From assembly GCF_000281955.1 (NCBI RefSeq), contig NZ_AKKF01000145.1, forward strand, positions 1 to 55,447: a stretch of 55,447 nucleotides of DNA, in the 5' to 3' direction. The position numbers and the translations under genes are program-made. Source of the DNA: Caulobacter sp. AP07 (lineage in GTDB: Bacteria; Pseudomonadota; Alphaproteobacteria; Caulobacterales; Caulobacteraceae). Below are positions 33,721-43,055 of the stretch, piece by piece (within the stretch, counting starts at the first letter, position 1; each line of letters begins with the position of its first letter). The notes beneath the pieces are model-generated. The model was not told the DNA's origin, did not search any database, and saw nothing but the letters and a program-made list of their open reading frames with translations.

Positions 33721-34549
33721 TGGCTTGCCCAACCCGCCTCGGCCTATGCACCGCCGTCACCAACACGTAACTGAGCAGCATCAGCAGGTACCACGCGCCC
33801 AGCTTGCCGATCGGCACCATGCGCCAGCCGTCCTTCTGGCTGGGATAGGCCCAGGCGCCGGCCAGGGTGCCGAGGTTCTCGGCCAGCCAGATGAACAGCG
33901 CCACCAGCACGAAGCCCAGCAACAGCGGCATGCGGCGCGGCGTCCGGTCGGGGGTGAACACCACCCAGGTCCGGCCAAACAGCAGCGCCGAGGCCGCGAA
34001 CAGGCCCATCCGGATATCCGGCCCGTAGTGGTGGGTGAAGAAGTTCAGATAGGCCAGGACCGCCAGGACCCAGGGGGCCCAGACCGTCGGATAGCGGACG
34101 AAGCGGAAGTCCAGCAGCCGCCAGATGCGGGCGATGTAGCTGCCGATGCAGGCGTACATGAAGCCCGAGAACAGCGGCACGCCGCCGATCCGCAGCAGGC
34201 TGGGTTCGGGATAGATCCACGAGCCGTGGGCGGTCTTGAACACCTCCATCACCGTGCCGACCCCGTGGAAGACCAGGATCACCAGGGCCTCGTCCCAGCG
34301 CTCCAGCTTCAGGGCCAGCAGGCCGACCTGGATCGCCACCGCCGCGATCACCAGGAAATCATAGCGGGCCAGCGCCGCGGCCTTGGGCCAGAACAGATGC
34401 GTCCCGACAATCAGGGCCAGCATCAGCCCGCCGAACAGGCAGGCCCAGGCCTGCTTGAGGCCGAACAGCAGGAACTCGTGGGCCCAGCCGTTGAGGCGCG
34501 AACGGCCCGCCCATCGCCGGGCTAGCGCGACCAGGGTCTCCGGCGCCAT
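33671..34549 (-). CDS. DUF817 family membrane protein
   Basis: A 292-residue protein with about eight membrane segments and the DUF817 signatures: [65 protein letters not shown] and [23 protein letters not shown] and [16 protein letters not shown] close the family domain. The last ~16 residues, including [16 protein letters not shown], are encoded by the intergenic repeat at 33606-33720. The start at 34549 touches the hisI start on the opposite strand, leaving no intergenic DNA. Function unknown. Confidence 0.9.
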   Translation of the reverse strand: MAPETLVALARRWAGRSRLNGWAHEFLLFGLKQAWACLFGGLMLALIVGTHLFWPKAAALARYDFLVIAAVAIQVGLLALKLERWDEALVILVFHGVGTVMEVFKTAHGSWIYPEPSLLRIGGVPLFSGFMYACIGSYIARIWRLLDFRFVRYPTVWAPWVLAVLAYLNFFTHHYGPDIRMGLFAASALLFGRTWVVFTPDRTPRRMPLLLGFVLVALFIWLAENLGTLAGAWAYPSQKDGWRMVPIGKLGAWYLLMLLSYVLVTAVHRPRRVGQARPSPCGGGGPEGRWGE

Positions 34550-34960
34550 ATGTCGCCCATGACCTCGTCCCTGTTCCCCCCCGCCCCCGACACCACCGCG
34601 CTGGAGCGCGGCGCCGCCATCGCCCCGCGCTTCGACGCCAACGGCCTGGTCGCCGCCATCGCCCAGCACGCCGACACCGGCGAGATTCTGATGTTCGCCT
34701 GGATGAACGACGAGGCCCTGAAACTGACCCTCGACACCGGGATCGCCCACTATTTCAGCCGCTCGCGCGACAGCCTCTGGAAGAAGGGCGAGACCAGCGG
34801 CCAGCTGCAGGTCGTCACCGAGCTGCGCATCGACTGCGACCAGGACGCCGTGCTGATCAAGGTCCGTCCGCAAGGCGACGGCGGCGCCTGCCATGTGGGC
34901 TTCCGCTCGTGCTTCTACCGGGTGTGGGAGAACGGCGCCTTGGTGGAGCGCGAGGCGTAG
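34550..34960 (+). CDS. hisI: Phosphoribosyl-AMP cyclohydrolase
   Basis: A 136-residue enzyme that opens the adenine ring of phosphoribosyl-AMP in histidine synthesis. Domain features: [46 protein letters not shown] and the metal-binding [31 protein letters not shown], with Cys, Asp and His ligands conserved. It is the stand-alone enzyme lacking the HisE domain, as in other alphaproteobacteria. The ATG at 34550 forms CATATG with the opposing DUF817 start; an ATG three codons later is an alternative. No other his gene is nearby. Confidence 0.95.
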   Translation: MSPMTSSLFPPAPDTTALERGAAIAPRFDANGLVAAIAQHADTGEILMFAWMNDEALKLTLDTGIAHYFSRSRDSLWKKGETSGQLQVVTELRIDCDQDAVLIKVRPQGDGGACHVGFRSCFYRVWENGALVEREA

Positions 34961-35041
34961 GGCTCTGTTCATCGCGCCAGGCTGAACGCGTCGGATGAAG
35001 CCGGCGCCGACGAGATTTGCAGAGTTCGTGGAGATCGCGCG

Positions 35042-35671
35042 ATGACCACCGCCCAAGCCCTGCTCGCCTTCAGCGTCGCCGCCGGCCTGCTGACCATCAC
35101 GCCCGGCCTCGACACCGCCCTGGTGCTGCGCACGGCCGCCGCCGAAGGCTGGCGGCGGGCGACGGCGGTCGCGGTGGGGATCGGCCTGGGTTGCCTGGCC
35201 TGGGGCGCGGCGGCGGCGTTCGGAGCCGGGGCGCTACTGGTCGCCTCGCACGCCGCCTACACCGCGCTGAAGTGGGCCGGGGCGGCCTATCTGGTCTGGC
35301 TGGGGATCAACCTACTGCGCAGGCCGCGCGCCAGCTTCGACACCGGGGCCGGCGAGGCGCCGCCGGTCGGCGGGCTTGGCGCGGCCCTGGCTAAGGGCTT
35401 CTGGAACAACCTGCTGAACCCCAAGGTCGGGGTGTTCTACGTGTCGTTCCTGCCGCAGTTCATCCCGACCGGCGCCAGCCCGGCGGCCTTCGGCCTGCTG
35501 CTGGCGTCCCTGCACGTGGTGATGGGACTGGTCTGGGCCGGCGGCCTGATCCTGGCGACGGCCCCGATCGCCCGGGCGCTGCGGCGACCGGGCGTGGTGA
35601 AGTGGCTGGACCGGGTGACCGGCGGGGTGTTCGTGGCGTTCGGGGTGCGGATCGCGCTGGAGCGGCGGTAG
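35042..35671 (+). CDS. LysE family amino-acid exporter
   Basis: A 209-residue LysE/RhtB-type exporter with six membrane segments. The family core reads LLTITPGLDTALVLRTAAAEGWRRA at the N-terminus, then WAGAAYLVWLGINLLRRP, and a conserved KGFWNNLLNPKVGVFYVSFLPQFI. The ATG at 35042 is preceded by GGAG with spacing of eight bases. Substrate probably an amino acid or a related metabolite; it cannot be specified. Confidence 0.93.
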   Translation: MTTAQALLAFSVAAGLLTITPGLDTALVLRTAAAEGWRRATAVAVGIGLGCLAWGAAAAFGAGALLVASHAAYTALKWAGAAYLVWLGINLLRRPRASFDTGAGEAPPVGGLGAALAKGFWNNLLNPKVGVFYVSFLPQFIPTGASPAAFGLLLASLHVVMGLVWAGGLILATAPIARALRRPGVVKWLDRVTGGVFVAFGVRIALERR

Positions 35672-35685
35672 GGGCGGCGCTGAGG

Positions 35686-37401
35686 CTAACCCTCCGCCAG
35701 CGCCTTGACCCCGCCGTCGTCCCCGGGCGTCACCACGAACCGCTTGAGCACCTTGGTCTCGTAGGTTGGCGACAGGATCGTCGACACCGCCATCAGCTCG
35801 CCGACGGCGCGGCCGCGCTCCAGGGTCAGCAGCAGGAAGCCCTTGGCGCCCTGGTCGGTGAACTTCACTTCCTTGTTGCGGGCGACATAGGCCGCGCTGA
35901 TGGGCGCGCCCGGCAGATAGTCGCTGTAGCCCGGCGAGGTCACCGAGGTGACGCCGAACTCGGCCGCCACGCGGCTGGTCCCCGCGTCGTCCCACAGCTC
36001 GTTGGCCCAGAAGGCGTGGCTGTCGCCGGCCAGCACGATCGGCCGGGCCTTGCCGGCCTTGAAGATGTCGTAGACCCGCGCCCGGTCGGCCGGATAGCCG
36101 TCCCAGGCGTCGAGGTTGCCGGGAACGTCCAGCGCCGACAGCGACCGGCCCTGCTCGACCGCCTTGGCGACATAGGCCGGCAGCTTGGCCAGCATCGCGT
36201 CGTAGGCCTCGGGACCCATCGTCGCCTTGAGGTCGGGACTGGCGACCCGCGCCATCACCACCTGGTTGCCCAGCACCTGCCAGGCCACGCCGCCCTTGAC
36301 CGAGGCGTCGATCTCGCGGGCCAGCCACTGCTCCTGACCCTCGCCCATCATCCGGTGGATCGGGTCGGCCAGCTTGGCGCGGAAGGCGGCGACGTCGGGC
36401 TTGCCGTCCTTCACCGGCAGGTCGCGGCCGTAGTCCAGCTGGTGGGTGCGGGCCGTCAGCCGGGTCTCGGTCATCATCAGGGTGGCGACGTCGCCGAACT
36501 GGAAGCGCCGCCAGGCGGCTTCCGGCAGGGCGCCGGGCGCGACCTCGCGGATCGGCATCCACTCGTAATAGGCCTTCAGGGCCGCGGCCTTGCGGGTGGC
36601 CCAGTCGCCCTCCTTGTCCGGCTGGTGGTTCTCGGCCCCGCCGATCCAGCTGTTGTCGGCGGTCTCGTGGTCGTCCCAGACCACGATCCACGGCGCGCGG
36701 GCGTGGGCCGCCCGCAGGGCGGGGTCGGTCTTGTACTGGGCGTGGCGGCGGCGGTAGTCGGCCAGGCTGAGGATCTCGCGCGGCGGATCGGGGACGCGGG
36801 TCTTGGCGGTCGGCGAGGCCATGCCGTAGTCCTCGGCCGCCGCGCCGTATTCGTAGATGTAGTCGCCCAGATGCAGCACGGCGTCGACGCGCGGCAGCCT
36901 GGCGATGGCGTCATAGGCGTTGAAATGGCCGGCCGGATAGAGGGCGCAGGACACCACCGCCAGGACCACGTCCCGGGTCGGACCGACCGGAAGGGTGCGG
37001 GTGCGGCCGGTGACCGGCTTGCCCACCGGCTTGCCGTTCACGGACTGGCGGAAGCGGTAGAAATAGTCCGTGGCCGGTTTCAGGCCGACGACGTCGACCT
37101 TGACGGTGTGGTCGCGCCCGGCGTCGGTGGTGGCGTGGCCCTGCTTGACGATGGTCTTGAAGGCCGCGTCGGTCGCCACGTCCCAGCGCACGCCGACCGG
37201 CGCCTTGGCGCCCGGCGCGGTGACCCGAGTCCACAGGATCACCCGGTCCTGCAACGGATCGCCCGAGGCCACGCCGTGCTCGAAGGTCGCCGGTCCGGCG
37301 TGCAGCCCCTTGGGCGAGGCGGCCATGGCCTGGCCCGCCGCGCCGACGCCGCCCAGGCCGAAAAGGGCCAGGGCCCTGCGTCGATCGATGGTCATGGTCA
37401 T
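35686..37401 (-). CDS. PhoD-type alkaline phosphatase, Tat-exported
   Basis: A 571-residue secreted phosphatase of the PhoD family. A Tat signal opens the protein (DRRRALALFGLGGVGAAG), cleaved around AMAASP. The fibronectin-like PhoD N-domain begins FEHGVASGDPLQDRVILWTRV. The metallophosphatase domain has VLHLGDYIYEYG, WDDHETADNSWIGG, the VLAGDSHAFWANEL metal motif with Asp and His, and EFGVTSVTSPG. The enzyme should release phosphate from phosphodiesters and monoesters in the periplasm, with calcium and iron. It lies downstream of a TonB-dependent receptor gene on the same strand, 149 bases away across a palindrome, and may share phosphate-scavenging regulation. The linkage is inferred. Confidence 0.93.
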   Translation of the reverse strand: MTMTIDRRRALALFGLGGVGAAGQAMAASPKGLHAGPATFEHGVASGDPLQDRVILWTRVTAPGAKAPVGVRWDVATDAAFKTIVKQGHATTDAGRDHTVKVDVVGLKPATDYFYRFRQSVNGKPVGKPVTGRTRTLPVGPTRDVVLAVVSCALYPAGHFNAYDAIARLPRVDAVLHLGDYIYEYGAAAEDYGMASPTAKTRVPDPPREILSLADYRRRHAQYKTDPALRAAHARAPWIVVWDDHETADNSWIGGAENHQPDKEGDWATRKAAALKAYYEWMPIREVAPGALPEAAWRRFQFGDVATLMMTETRLTARTHQLDYGRDLPVKDGKPDVAAFRAKLADPIHRMMGEGQEQWLAREIDASVKGGVAWQVLGNQVVMARVASPDLKATMGPEAYDAMLAKLPAYVAKAVEQGRSLSALDVPGNLDAWDGYPADRARVYDIFKAGKARPIVLAGDSHAFWANELWDDAGTSRVAAEFGVTSVTSPGYSDYLPGAPISAAYVARNKEVKFTDQGAKGFLLLTLERGRAVGELMAVSTILSPTYETKVLKRFVVTPGDDGGVKALAEG

Positions 37402-37510
37402 CTCCCCAGGCGGTCACTGCGCGGCTTGGTCTTCTCGTGCCCTACCGGCGGGACACAACAGGAGCGTGACGCCGGCCCAAATACAAGACGGGAACGGACG
37501 AAGGACGGAC

Positions 37511-37536
37511 GGGGACACGCGCATGCGCGTGTCCCC
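37511..37536. repeat. GGGGAC palindrome, copy 3 (perfect 26-base)
   Basis: A perfect palindrome with arm GGGGACACGCGCA, 15 bases after the TonB-receptor stop codon on the minus strand. Matches the core of the copies at 22398 and 30143. Confidence 0.88.
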
Positions 37537-37550
37537 AACTCAGCCCGTCC

Positions 37551-40061
37551 CTATCGCCGGATCGCGAACGTCACGCCGTAGTAGCGCGGGTTGCCGGCGA
37601 TGAAGGTCGGGATGCCGAAGGCGTCGCCGGTGTTGCCGGCGTCCTTGATGTAGTCCTCGTCGGTGGCGTTGGTCACGAAGGCCCCGACCTTCCAGTTGGC
37701 GAACGACGGCTGATATTCCAGCCGCAGGTCCAGCAGGCCGTAGCTCTTCTGGAACTCGTCCTGCACCAGGTCGGGGATCAGGTTGCTGGCCTGCAGGGCG
37801 GGGATGTCGTTGTCGTCGTCGAAGAAGGTCTTGGACTGCCAGGTGTAGATCGGGGTGAAGGTGACGCGGCCGTTCAGCATCTCGGCGTGCAGGCTGGAGC
37901 CCAGCGAGAACTTGTTGTCCGGCGCCAGGCGGAAGCGGTTGCCGTCGCGGATGCCGGTCTTGAAGCGGCCGTGGTTGTAGCCGTAGGTCGCGAACACCTC
38001 GGCGAACGACGCCGCCTGCCAGGTGGCTTGCCCCTCGAAGCCGTAGGCCTGAGCCTCGCCGGCGTTGGTGGTGATGATCTGGGCGCCCGACTGCACCGTC
38101 GTCTGGAAATTCTCGTAGTTGTAGATGTAGACCGCGCCCTCCAGGGAAAGCCGGCCGTCCAGCAGCCGGCTCTTGGCGCCGGCCTCGTAGGAATCGACCG
38201 TCTCGGCGGCCACGGGCGTGAACTTGCCGGCCCCCATCGGCGCGCCGGGCGCGGCGGCGGACAGCACCTTGGGCCGGCGGCCGCGGGCGTAGGAGGCGTA
38301 GAGGCTGGCGTCGGGGCTGACCGCGTAGCGGCCGACCAGGCGCCAGGTCAGGCCGTCGTCGGTGAAGTCCTGGGTCGTGATCTGGCCATTGCCGGTGGTC
38401 GGCTGGGCGAACAGGCCGAACATCGGGATCGGATAGCCGGCCGAGGTCGGGATGTTGGCCGCGCCGGGAACCGCCAGGGCCCCGAGGATGGCCAGCCGGG
38501 TCGCCGCCGGCTGGCTGAGCGCGCCCAGCACCCCGCCGAGGATCGAACGATCGCTGACCCGCGAGGCGATGCCGCTGGACTTGTCGTCATTGGTGTAGCG
38601 CAGGCCGGCCGACAGCTCGAAGCGGTCGGTGACATGCCAGGTGGCGTCGCCATAGATGTCCCACGACTTGATCCGGCCGTAGTTGGTGTACTGCTCGGTG
38701 TGGACGCCGAGATTGTTGGCGATGCCCTGGGCGACCGCGCCGCTGGCCGCGCCGCCGCTCAGGCCGGTGAGCAGGGCGGCCAGATAGGTGGTGTTGGTCA
38801 GCACCGCCGTCGGCTTGGGGTTGGGCTTGCCCAGCTGGCCGGTCAGCAGGCTGAGCACGTAGCGCTCGTCGAACTGCAGCGGCACGCGGGTCTGGGCGTC
38901 CTCGTCGAAATAGCTGACGCCGCCGAACCAGCTGATCTTGCCGCCATTGTCGTAGTTGAGGCGCAATTCCTGGCTGTACTGGGTGCCGCGGGCGTCTTCG
39001 GCGAACACGAACATCGGCAGCGAGAAGCCGTCCGGATCGAACACCTCCTCGCTCTGGAAGTGACGGGCCGCCGAGATCGACGACAGCTTCCAGGCGTCGT
39101 TGAAGCTGTAGTCGACCAGGGCCGTGACGCCGGAGACATAGCGCTTGAGGCCCAGGCGCGCATTGCCCTCGAAGCCGTAGCCGCTGGACAGGCCGGCCGG
39201 GCTGTTGGGGTCGCGGTCGCCCAGCGGCTGGCCGGTGGCGATGTCGGTCGGGTTGAACTGGTTGGACTTGAACGAGGTGCCGGTCGGGTGGTCGGCCTCG
39301 TAGTTGACGATGACGTCGGCGTTCAGCCTGCTGGTCGGCGCCCAGTGGGCCGACAGCCGCAGGGCGCCGGTGTCGGTCGAGCCCAGGGCCGGGCCGCCCA
39401 GCACGTTGTCGATCGCGCCGTCGCGCTCCTTGTAGCGGCCGGCCACGCGGACGGCGAAGGTGTCGCCCAGCGGCACGTTGGCCATCACCTCGAACAGGCC
39501 GTAGCCGGCGTTGCCGCCCTCGGCCCCGACCCGCCAGTCCAGCGCCTGGGTGCTGGCCTTGTTCTGGATGACGTTGACCGCCCCGATCATCGCGCCGCGG
39601 CCATACAGGGTCGACTGCGGGCCCTTGGCGACCTCGATGCGCTGGATGTCGAACAGCTCGATATAGGAGCCGCGCGACTTGGAGATCGACACCCCGTCCT
39701 GGAACACCGAGACGCGCGGTTCGGTGGTGGCGTCGCCGCTGTCGGAGGTGATGCCGCGCATCACGAAGCCGGGGTTGTTGGGCGACTGGTTCTGCACCTG
39801 GAAGCCGGGGACGAAGGCCGACAGCCGGTCGAACTCCTGGACGCCCAGCTTCTCGAGCATGGCGCCCGAATAGGCGGTCAAGGCGATCGGCACCTCGACG
39901 GTCTTCTGCTCGCGCTTCTGGGCGGTGACGACCAGTTCCTCGACCTGGGTCTCGGCCGGTTCGGCGGCGGCCGGGGCGACGTCGGCGGCGTGGGCCAGTC
40001 CGGCGGAGAGGGCCAGGCCGCTGACGGCGGCCATGAGCAAGGTGGTGCGGATCGCGCGCAT
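37551..40061 (-). CDS. TonB-dependent outer-membrane receptor
   Basis: An 836-residue outer-membrane receptor. A signal peptide (about residues 1-25, ending AHAA) leads to a TonB-box-like VEELVVTAQKREQ. The plug domain runs to about residue 165 with SAFVPGFQVQNQ, FVMRGI, IEVAKGPQSTLYGRGAMIGAVNVI. The remaining residues form the 22-strand barrel, ending GVTFAIRR. The GPQSTLYGRG stretch is a diagnostic plug motif. Length is typical for Caulobacterales receptors. PhoD lies downstream on the same strand. No regulator or substrate transporter is adjacent, so the ligand is unknown; sugars, polyphenols and iron complexes are all possible. Confidence 0.94.
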   Translation of the reverse strand: MRAIRTTLLMAAVSGLALSAGLAHAADVAPAAAEPAETQVEELVVTAQKREQKTVEVPIALTAYSGAMLEKLGVQEFDRLSAFVPGFQVQNQSPNNPGFVMRGITSDSGDATTEPRVSVFQDGVSISKSRGSYIELFDIQRIEVAKGPQSTLYGRGAMIGAVNVIQNKASTQALDWRVGAEGGNAGYGLFEVMANVPLGDTFAVRVAGRYKERDGAIDNVLGGPALGSTDTGALRLSAHWAPTSRLNADVIVNYEADHPTGTSFKSNQFNPTDIATGQPLGDRDPNSPAGLSSGYGFEGNARLGLKRYVSGVTALVDYSFNDAWKLSSISAARHFQSEEVFDPDGFSLPMFVFAEDARGTQYSQELRLNYDNGGKISWFGGVSYFDEDAQTRVPLQFDERYVLSLLTGQLGKPNPKPTAVLTNTTYLAALLTGLSGGAASGAVAQGIANNLGVHTEQYTNYGRIKSWDIYGDATWHVTDRFELSAGLRYTNDDKSSGIASRVSDRSILGGVLGALSQPAATRLAILGALAVPGAANIPTSAGYPIPMFGLFAQPTTGNGQITTQDFTDDGLTWRLVGRYAVSPDASLYASYARGRRPKVLSAAAPGAPMGAGKFTPVAAETVDSYEAGAKSRLLDGRLSLEGAVYIYNYENFQTTVQSGAQIITTNAGEAQAYGFEGQATWQAASFAEVFATYGYNHGRFKTGIRDGNRFRLAPDNKFSLGSSLHAEMLNGRVTFTPIYTWQSKTFFDDDNDIPALQASNLIPDLVQDEFQKSYGLLDLRLEYQPSFANWKVGAFVTNATDEDYIKDAGNTGDAFGIPTFIAGNPRYYGVTFAIRR

Positions 40062-40148
40062 CGACTATCCCCTTCGTACGCTAAGCTTATGAACCTGAGC
40101 CGTTAGGCGCGGGCGGTGTCGTCGATGCGACATCCTCGTGACGGAGCC

Positions 40149-41201
40149 GTGAAGACAACCTTGAGTCAGCCCCCGACCACGCCAGACGACGAACTGGAGG
40201 ACTTCGACGCCCAGGAAGCAGGCGCCGGCGAGACGCTGCTGATCGTCCTGGACGCCGACCTGGCCGGCCAGCGGCTGGACAAGGCCCTGGCCGCCGCCGC
40301 GCCGGACCTGTCGCGGGCCCGGCTGCAGGCGCTGATCGCCGCCGGCCAGGTGTCGCTGGCGACGCCGGGCCGCGCCGCCGTCCCGTTGACCAACGGCTCG
40401 GCCAAGGCCGTGGCCGGGACCTATGCCGTGGTGGTGCCGCCGCCGGTCGCCGCCGAGCCGCTGCCCGAGGACATTCCGCTGAGCGTGCTCTACGAGGACG
40501 CCTATCTTATCGTCATCGACAAGCCGGCCGGCATGGCCGCCCACCCGGCGCCCGGCTGCGAGACCGGCACCCTGGTCAACGCCCTGCTGCACCACTGCGG
40601 CGACAGCCTGTCGGGGATCGGCGGCGTCGCCCGCCCCGGCATCGTCCACCGGCTGGACAAGGAGACCTCGGGCGTGATGGTCGCCGCCAAGACCGACGCC
40701 GCCCACCAGGGCCTTTCCGCCCTGTTCGCCGAGCACGACATCGACCGCATGTACCTGGCCCTGACCCGCGGCGCGCCGCACCCGGTGGTCGGCACGATCC
40801 AGACCCGCCTGGGCCGTTCGCCCGGCGACCGCAAGAAGATGGCGGTGCTGAAGAGCGGCGGCCGCGAGGCGACCACCCACTACCGCGTCGAGAAGACCTT
40901 CGGCCCGGCCGCCAAGCCGCTGGCCGCCCGGGTCGCCTGCCGGCTGGAAACCGGCCGCACCCACCAGATCCGCGTCCACATGGCCAGCCGGGGCAGCCCC
41001 TGCCTGGGCGACCCGGTTTACGGGGCCGGCGCCCCGGCCGCGCCGGTCAAGGCGGCGATCCAGGAGATCGGGTTCGCCCGCCAGGCCCTGCACGCCGCCG
41101 TGCTGGGCTTCGTCCATCCGATCACGGGCCAGACCCTGCGCTTCGAGACCCCCCTGCCGCCCGACATGGCGGCGCTGGAGGCCGCCCTTGAAGCCCTGTG
41201 A
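40149..41201 (+). CDS. RluA-family 23S rRNA pseudouridine synthase (RluD type)
   Basis: A 350-residue enzyme with an N-terminal S4-type RNA-binding region (residues about 37-75) and the RluA catalytic core. The catalytic Asp170 lies in RPGIVHRLDKETSG. LLVIDKPAG-type YLIVIDKPAGMAAHP begins the core, and LETGRTHQIRVHMASRGSPCLGDPVYG is the RluA/RluD signature. RluD-like enzymes modify positions 1911, 1915 and 1917 in helix 69. I use the GTG at 40149, which lies after a good GGAG; an earlier GTG at 40116 and ATG at 40125 are in frame. It diverges from the TonB-receptor gene. Confidence 0.93.
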   Translation: MKTTLSQPPTTPDDELEDFDAQEAGAGETLLIVLDADLAGQRLDKALAAAAPDLSRARLQALIAAGQVSLATPGRAAVPLTNGSAKAVAGTYAVVVPPPVAAEPLPEDIPLSVLYEDAYLIVIDKPAGMAAHPAPGCETGTLVNALLHHCGDSLSGIGGVARPGIVHRLDKETSGVMVAAKTDAAHQGLSALFAEHDIDRMYLALTRGAPHPVVGTIQTRLGRSPGDRKKMAVLKSGGREATTHYRVEKTFGPAAKPLAARVACRLETGRTHQIRVHMASRGSPCLGDPVYGAGAPAAPVKAAIQEIGFARQALHAAVLGFVHPITGQTLRFETPLPPDMAALEAALEAL

Positions 41202-41295
41202 CCGCCTCCCCAGCTACACCTTGCGGTTCCGATACATTAAGGCCCTAATTCGGCTCACGGCCGGGTTCAGGATGGAACGGTCGGAGGTTACGTCC

Positions 41296-42033
41296 ATGCT
41301 CGCGTCCCGTTTCGCCCTCGCTTTCGCGCTTCTGGCCGCGCCCCTGGCCCTGCCGGGCGCAGCCCTGGCTCGCGACGCCTCCGACGAGGTCGTCGCCACC
41401 GCCTCGCGCACCGCCGCCAAGCCGCCCACCGAGGCCGAGATCGCCAAGGCCCAGGCCGACGCCAAGGTCCAGGCCGAGGCCGCCCGAGCGGCCAAGCCGG
41501 TGAGCACCCAGGACCAGGTCGCCGCCTGGCTGGCCGACTCGCCGCCGATCGAGCGGGTCGATAACGGCCCGAACGGCTACGCCATGCGGCCGAACGTCGA
41601 CGTGAACGGCTACCCCCTGGGCCCGGACGGCAAGCGTCAGATCCACGGCGAGACCGGCGTCAGCATCGGCACCGGCGGCTATCGCAGCGGCTATGTCTCG
41701 ACCCTGATCCCGATCGGCGAAGCCAGCACCCTGGGCATCGCCGTCGGTCAGACCGACTACGGCAAGCACGGCCGGGGCTATGGCTACGGTTATGGCGGCG
41801 GCTACGGCTATGACGGGCTCGGCGGCTATGGCGGCTACGGCTGGGGCCCGCGCGGCGGAAGCTCGCAGTCCCTGGCCCTGTCGCTCGACATGCGCGGCGG
41901 CGGCCGCTCCAAGAGCGACACGCCCGAGGGCTGCGCCCCCGGCTTCCGCGACGGCGACCGCTATGTCGAGCCGCCCTGGGTGACCGAGATGCGCGGCAGC
42001 GCCCGCACCTGCACGGCCGCCGATCGCCCCTGA
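41296..42033 (+). CDS. Exported Gly/Tyr-rich protein
   Basis: A 245-residue secreted protein without recognised family. A signal peptide occupies about residues 1-26, ending GAALAR. An Ala/Lys/Glu-rich helical segment of about 40 residues follows, then a folded-looking stretch with VSIGTGGYRSGYVSTLIPIGEASTLGIAVGQ. A low-complexity run rich in Gly and Tyr lies at about residues 158-190, and the end has APGFRDGDRYVEPPW with Cys residues. ATG at 41296 follows a GGAGG. It may be a periplasmic or surface structural protein. Low-complexity tracts aside, codon use resembles its neighbours. Confidence 0.78.
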   Translation: MLASRFALAFALLAAPLALPGAALARDASDEVVATASRTAAKPPTEAEIAKAQADAKVQAEAARAAKPVSTQDQVAAWLADSPPIERVDNGPNGYAMRPNVDVNGYPLGPDGKRQIHGETGVSIGTGGYRSGYVSTLIPIGEASTLGIAVGQTDYGKHGRGYGYGYGGGYGYDGLGGYGGYGWGPRGGSSQSLALSLDMRGGGRSKSDTPEGCAPGFRDGDRYVEPPWVTEMRGSARTCTAADRP

Positions 42034-42144
42034 CCGTTCAGGTCGCGACCAATCGCCTCGCGAGCGAAAGACGTGGATCGGCGTTCGCCTATACTTAAGA
42101 GCTTGCCGTCAAGGTGCCCGCCTCGGGCACTATCGGGCGTAAGC

Positions 42145-42987
42145 ATGCAGCCGGAAATAACCGCTTTCCATCACCCCGCCACCGGTCGGGTGACCTATCT
42201 GATCGCCGACCCAGCCACCCTGCTCTGCGCCTTCGTCGACCCCGTGCTCGACTATGACCCGCTGACCCAGGCCGTCGACACCGGCTTCGTCGACGCGATC
42301 ATCGCCGACGTCCGGGCCCGCGACCTGGGCCCCACCTGGATCCTCGAGACCGGCGTCCACACCGGCCACATCTCGGCGGCCGGCCACGTCAAGTACGAGA
42401 CCGGCGCCTCGATCTGCATCGGGGCCGGCGTGCTCGACAGCCTCAAGCGCCTGGTCCCGGTGCTCGGCGCCGACGGTGTCGACCTCGACGGCTGGGACTT
42501 CGACAAGCTGGCCCAGGACGGCGAGGCCCTGCCGATGGGCGGCGTCGAGATCACCGCCATCGCCCTGCCCGGCCGCCTGCCCGGCGCCGTGGCCTACCGG
42601 ATCGGCGACGTCGTCTTCACCGGCGCGGCCATCCTGCCGCCGGACCAGGGCCTGGGCGACAGCGACGCGCCCGGCGCCGACGCCGAGGGCCTGCACGCCG
42701 CCGCCCGCCAGCTGCTGGCCCTGCCGCCCCAGACCCGGCTGCTGAGCGGCCAGGTCGGGGCCGACGGCGACGCCTGGAGCGCCACGGTCGCCGATCACCG
42801 CGCCGGCAATGTCGACGCCGGCGACGCCGTTCCCGCCGAAGCCTTCACTGCCCGCCGCGCGGCCGCCCTGGCCTCGCCCGGCCCGATGACCGCCCCCGCC
42901 CTGCAGGTCGGGATCCGCGCCTTCCGCCTGCCGCCCGCCAACGACGACGGCCTGCGGTTCCAGCCGGTCGACATCAGTTCTATTTAA
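42145..42987 (+). CDS. Metallo-beta-lactamase-fold protein with degenerate metal site
   Basis: A 280-residue protein that aligns by eye with the persulfide dioxygenase/BigR-linked hydrolase (Blh) group along its whole length: VTYLIADPATLLCAFVDPVL, WILETGVHTGHISAAGHVK, LPGRLPGAVAYRIGDVVFTG, LLALPPQTRLLSG and ALQVGIRAFRLP. The usual THxHADH metal motif is Thr69-Gly70-Val-His72-Thr-Gly74-His75, so the first His and the Asp are lost. The GHT His is Arg144, the bridging Asp is Ala161, and the final His is Gln203. Catalysis by the normal mechanism is therefore unlikely. The gene is otherwise intact, with normal codon use, so a structural or regulatory role is possible. ATG at 42145. Confidence 0.88.
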   Translation: MQPEITAFHHPATGRVTYLIADPATLLCAFVDPVLDYDPLTQAVDTGFVDAIIADVRARDLGPTWILETGVHTGHISAAGHVKYETGASICIGAGVLDSLKRLVPVLGADGVDLDGWDFDKLAQDGEALPMGGVEITAIALPGRLPGAVAYRIGDVVFTGAAILPPDQGLGDSDAPGADAEGLHAAARQLLALPPQTRLLSGQVGADGDAWSATVADHRAGNVDAGDAVPAEAFTARRAAALASPGPMTAPALQVGIRAFRLPPANDDGLRFQPVDISSI

Positions 42988-43023
42988 AAACCCACTTGCG
43001 CCGACCCGACCTTCGCGCCTAGA

Positions 43024-43041
43024 TGCTTCGCGTACGAAGCA
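43024..43041. promoter_or_regulatory. Inverted repeat upstream of the thioesterase gene
   Basis: TGCTTCG and CGAAGCA are perfect seven-base arms with a four-base spacer (CGTA). The repeat ends 14 bases before the thioesterase ATG and could be an operator or a leader hairpin close to the ribosome-binding site. Confidence 0.4.
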
Positions 43042-43055
43042 CTTGGATCGCCACC

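Noticed and set aside
41236..41252. CtrA-like TTAA-N7 half-pair before the exported protein gene
   Set aside because: The second half is ATTC rather than TTAA; chance match likely.
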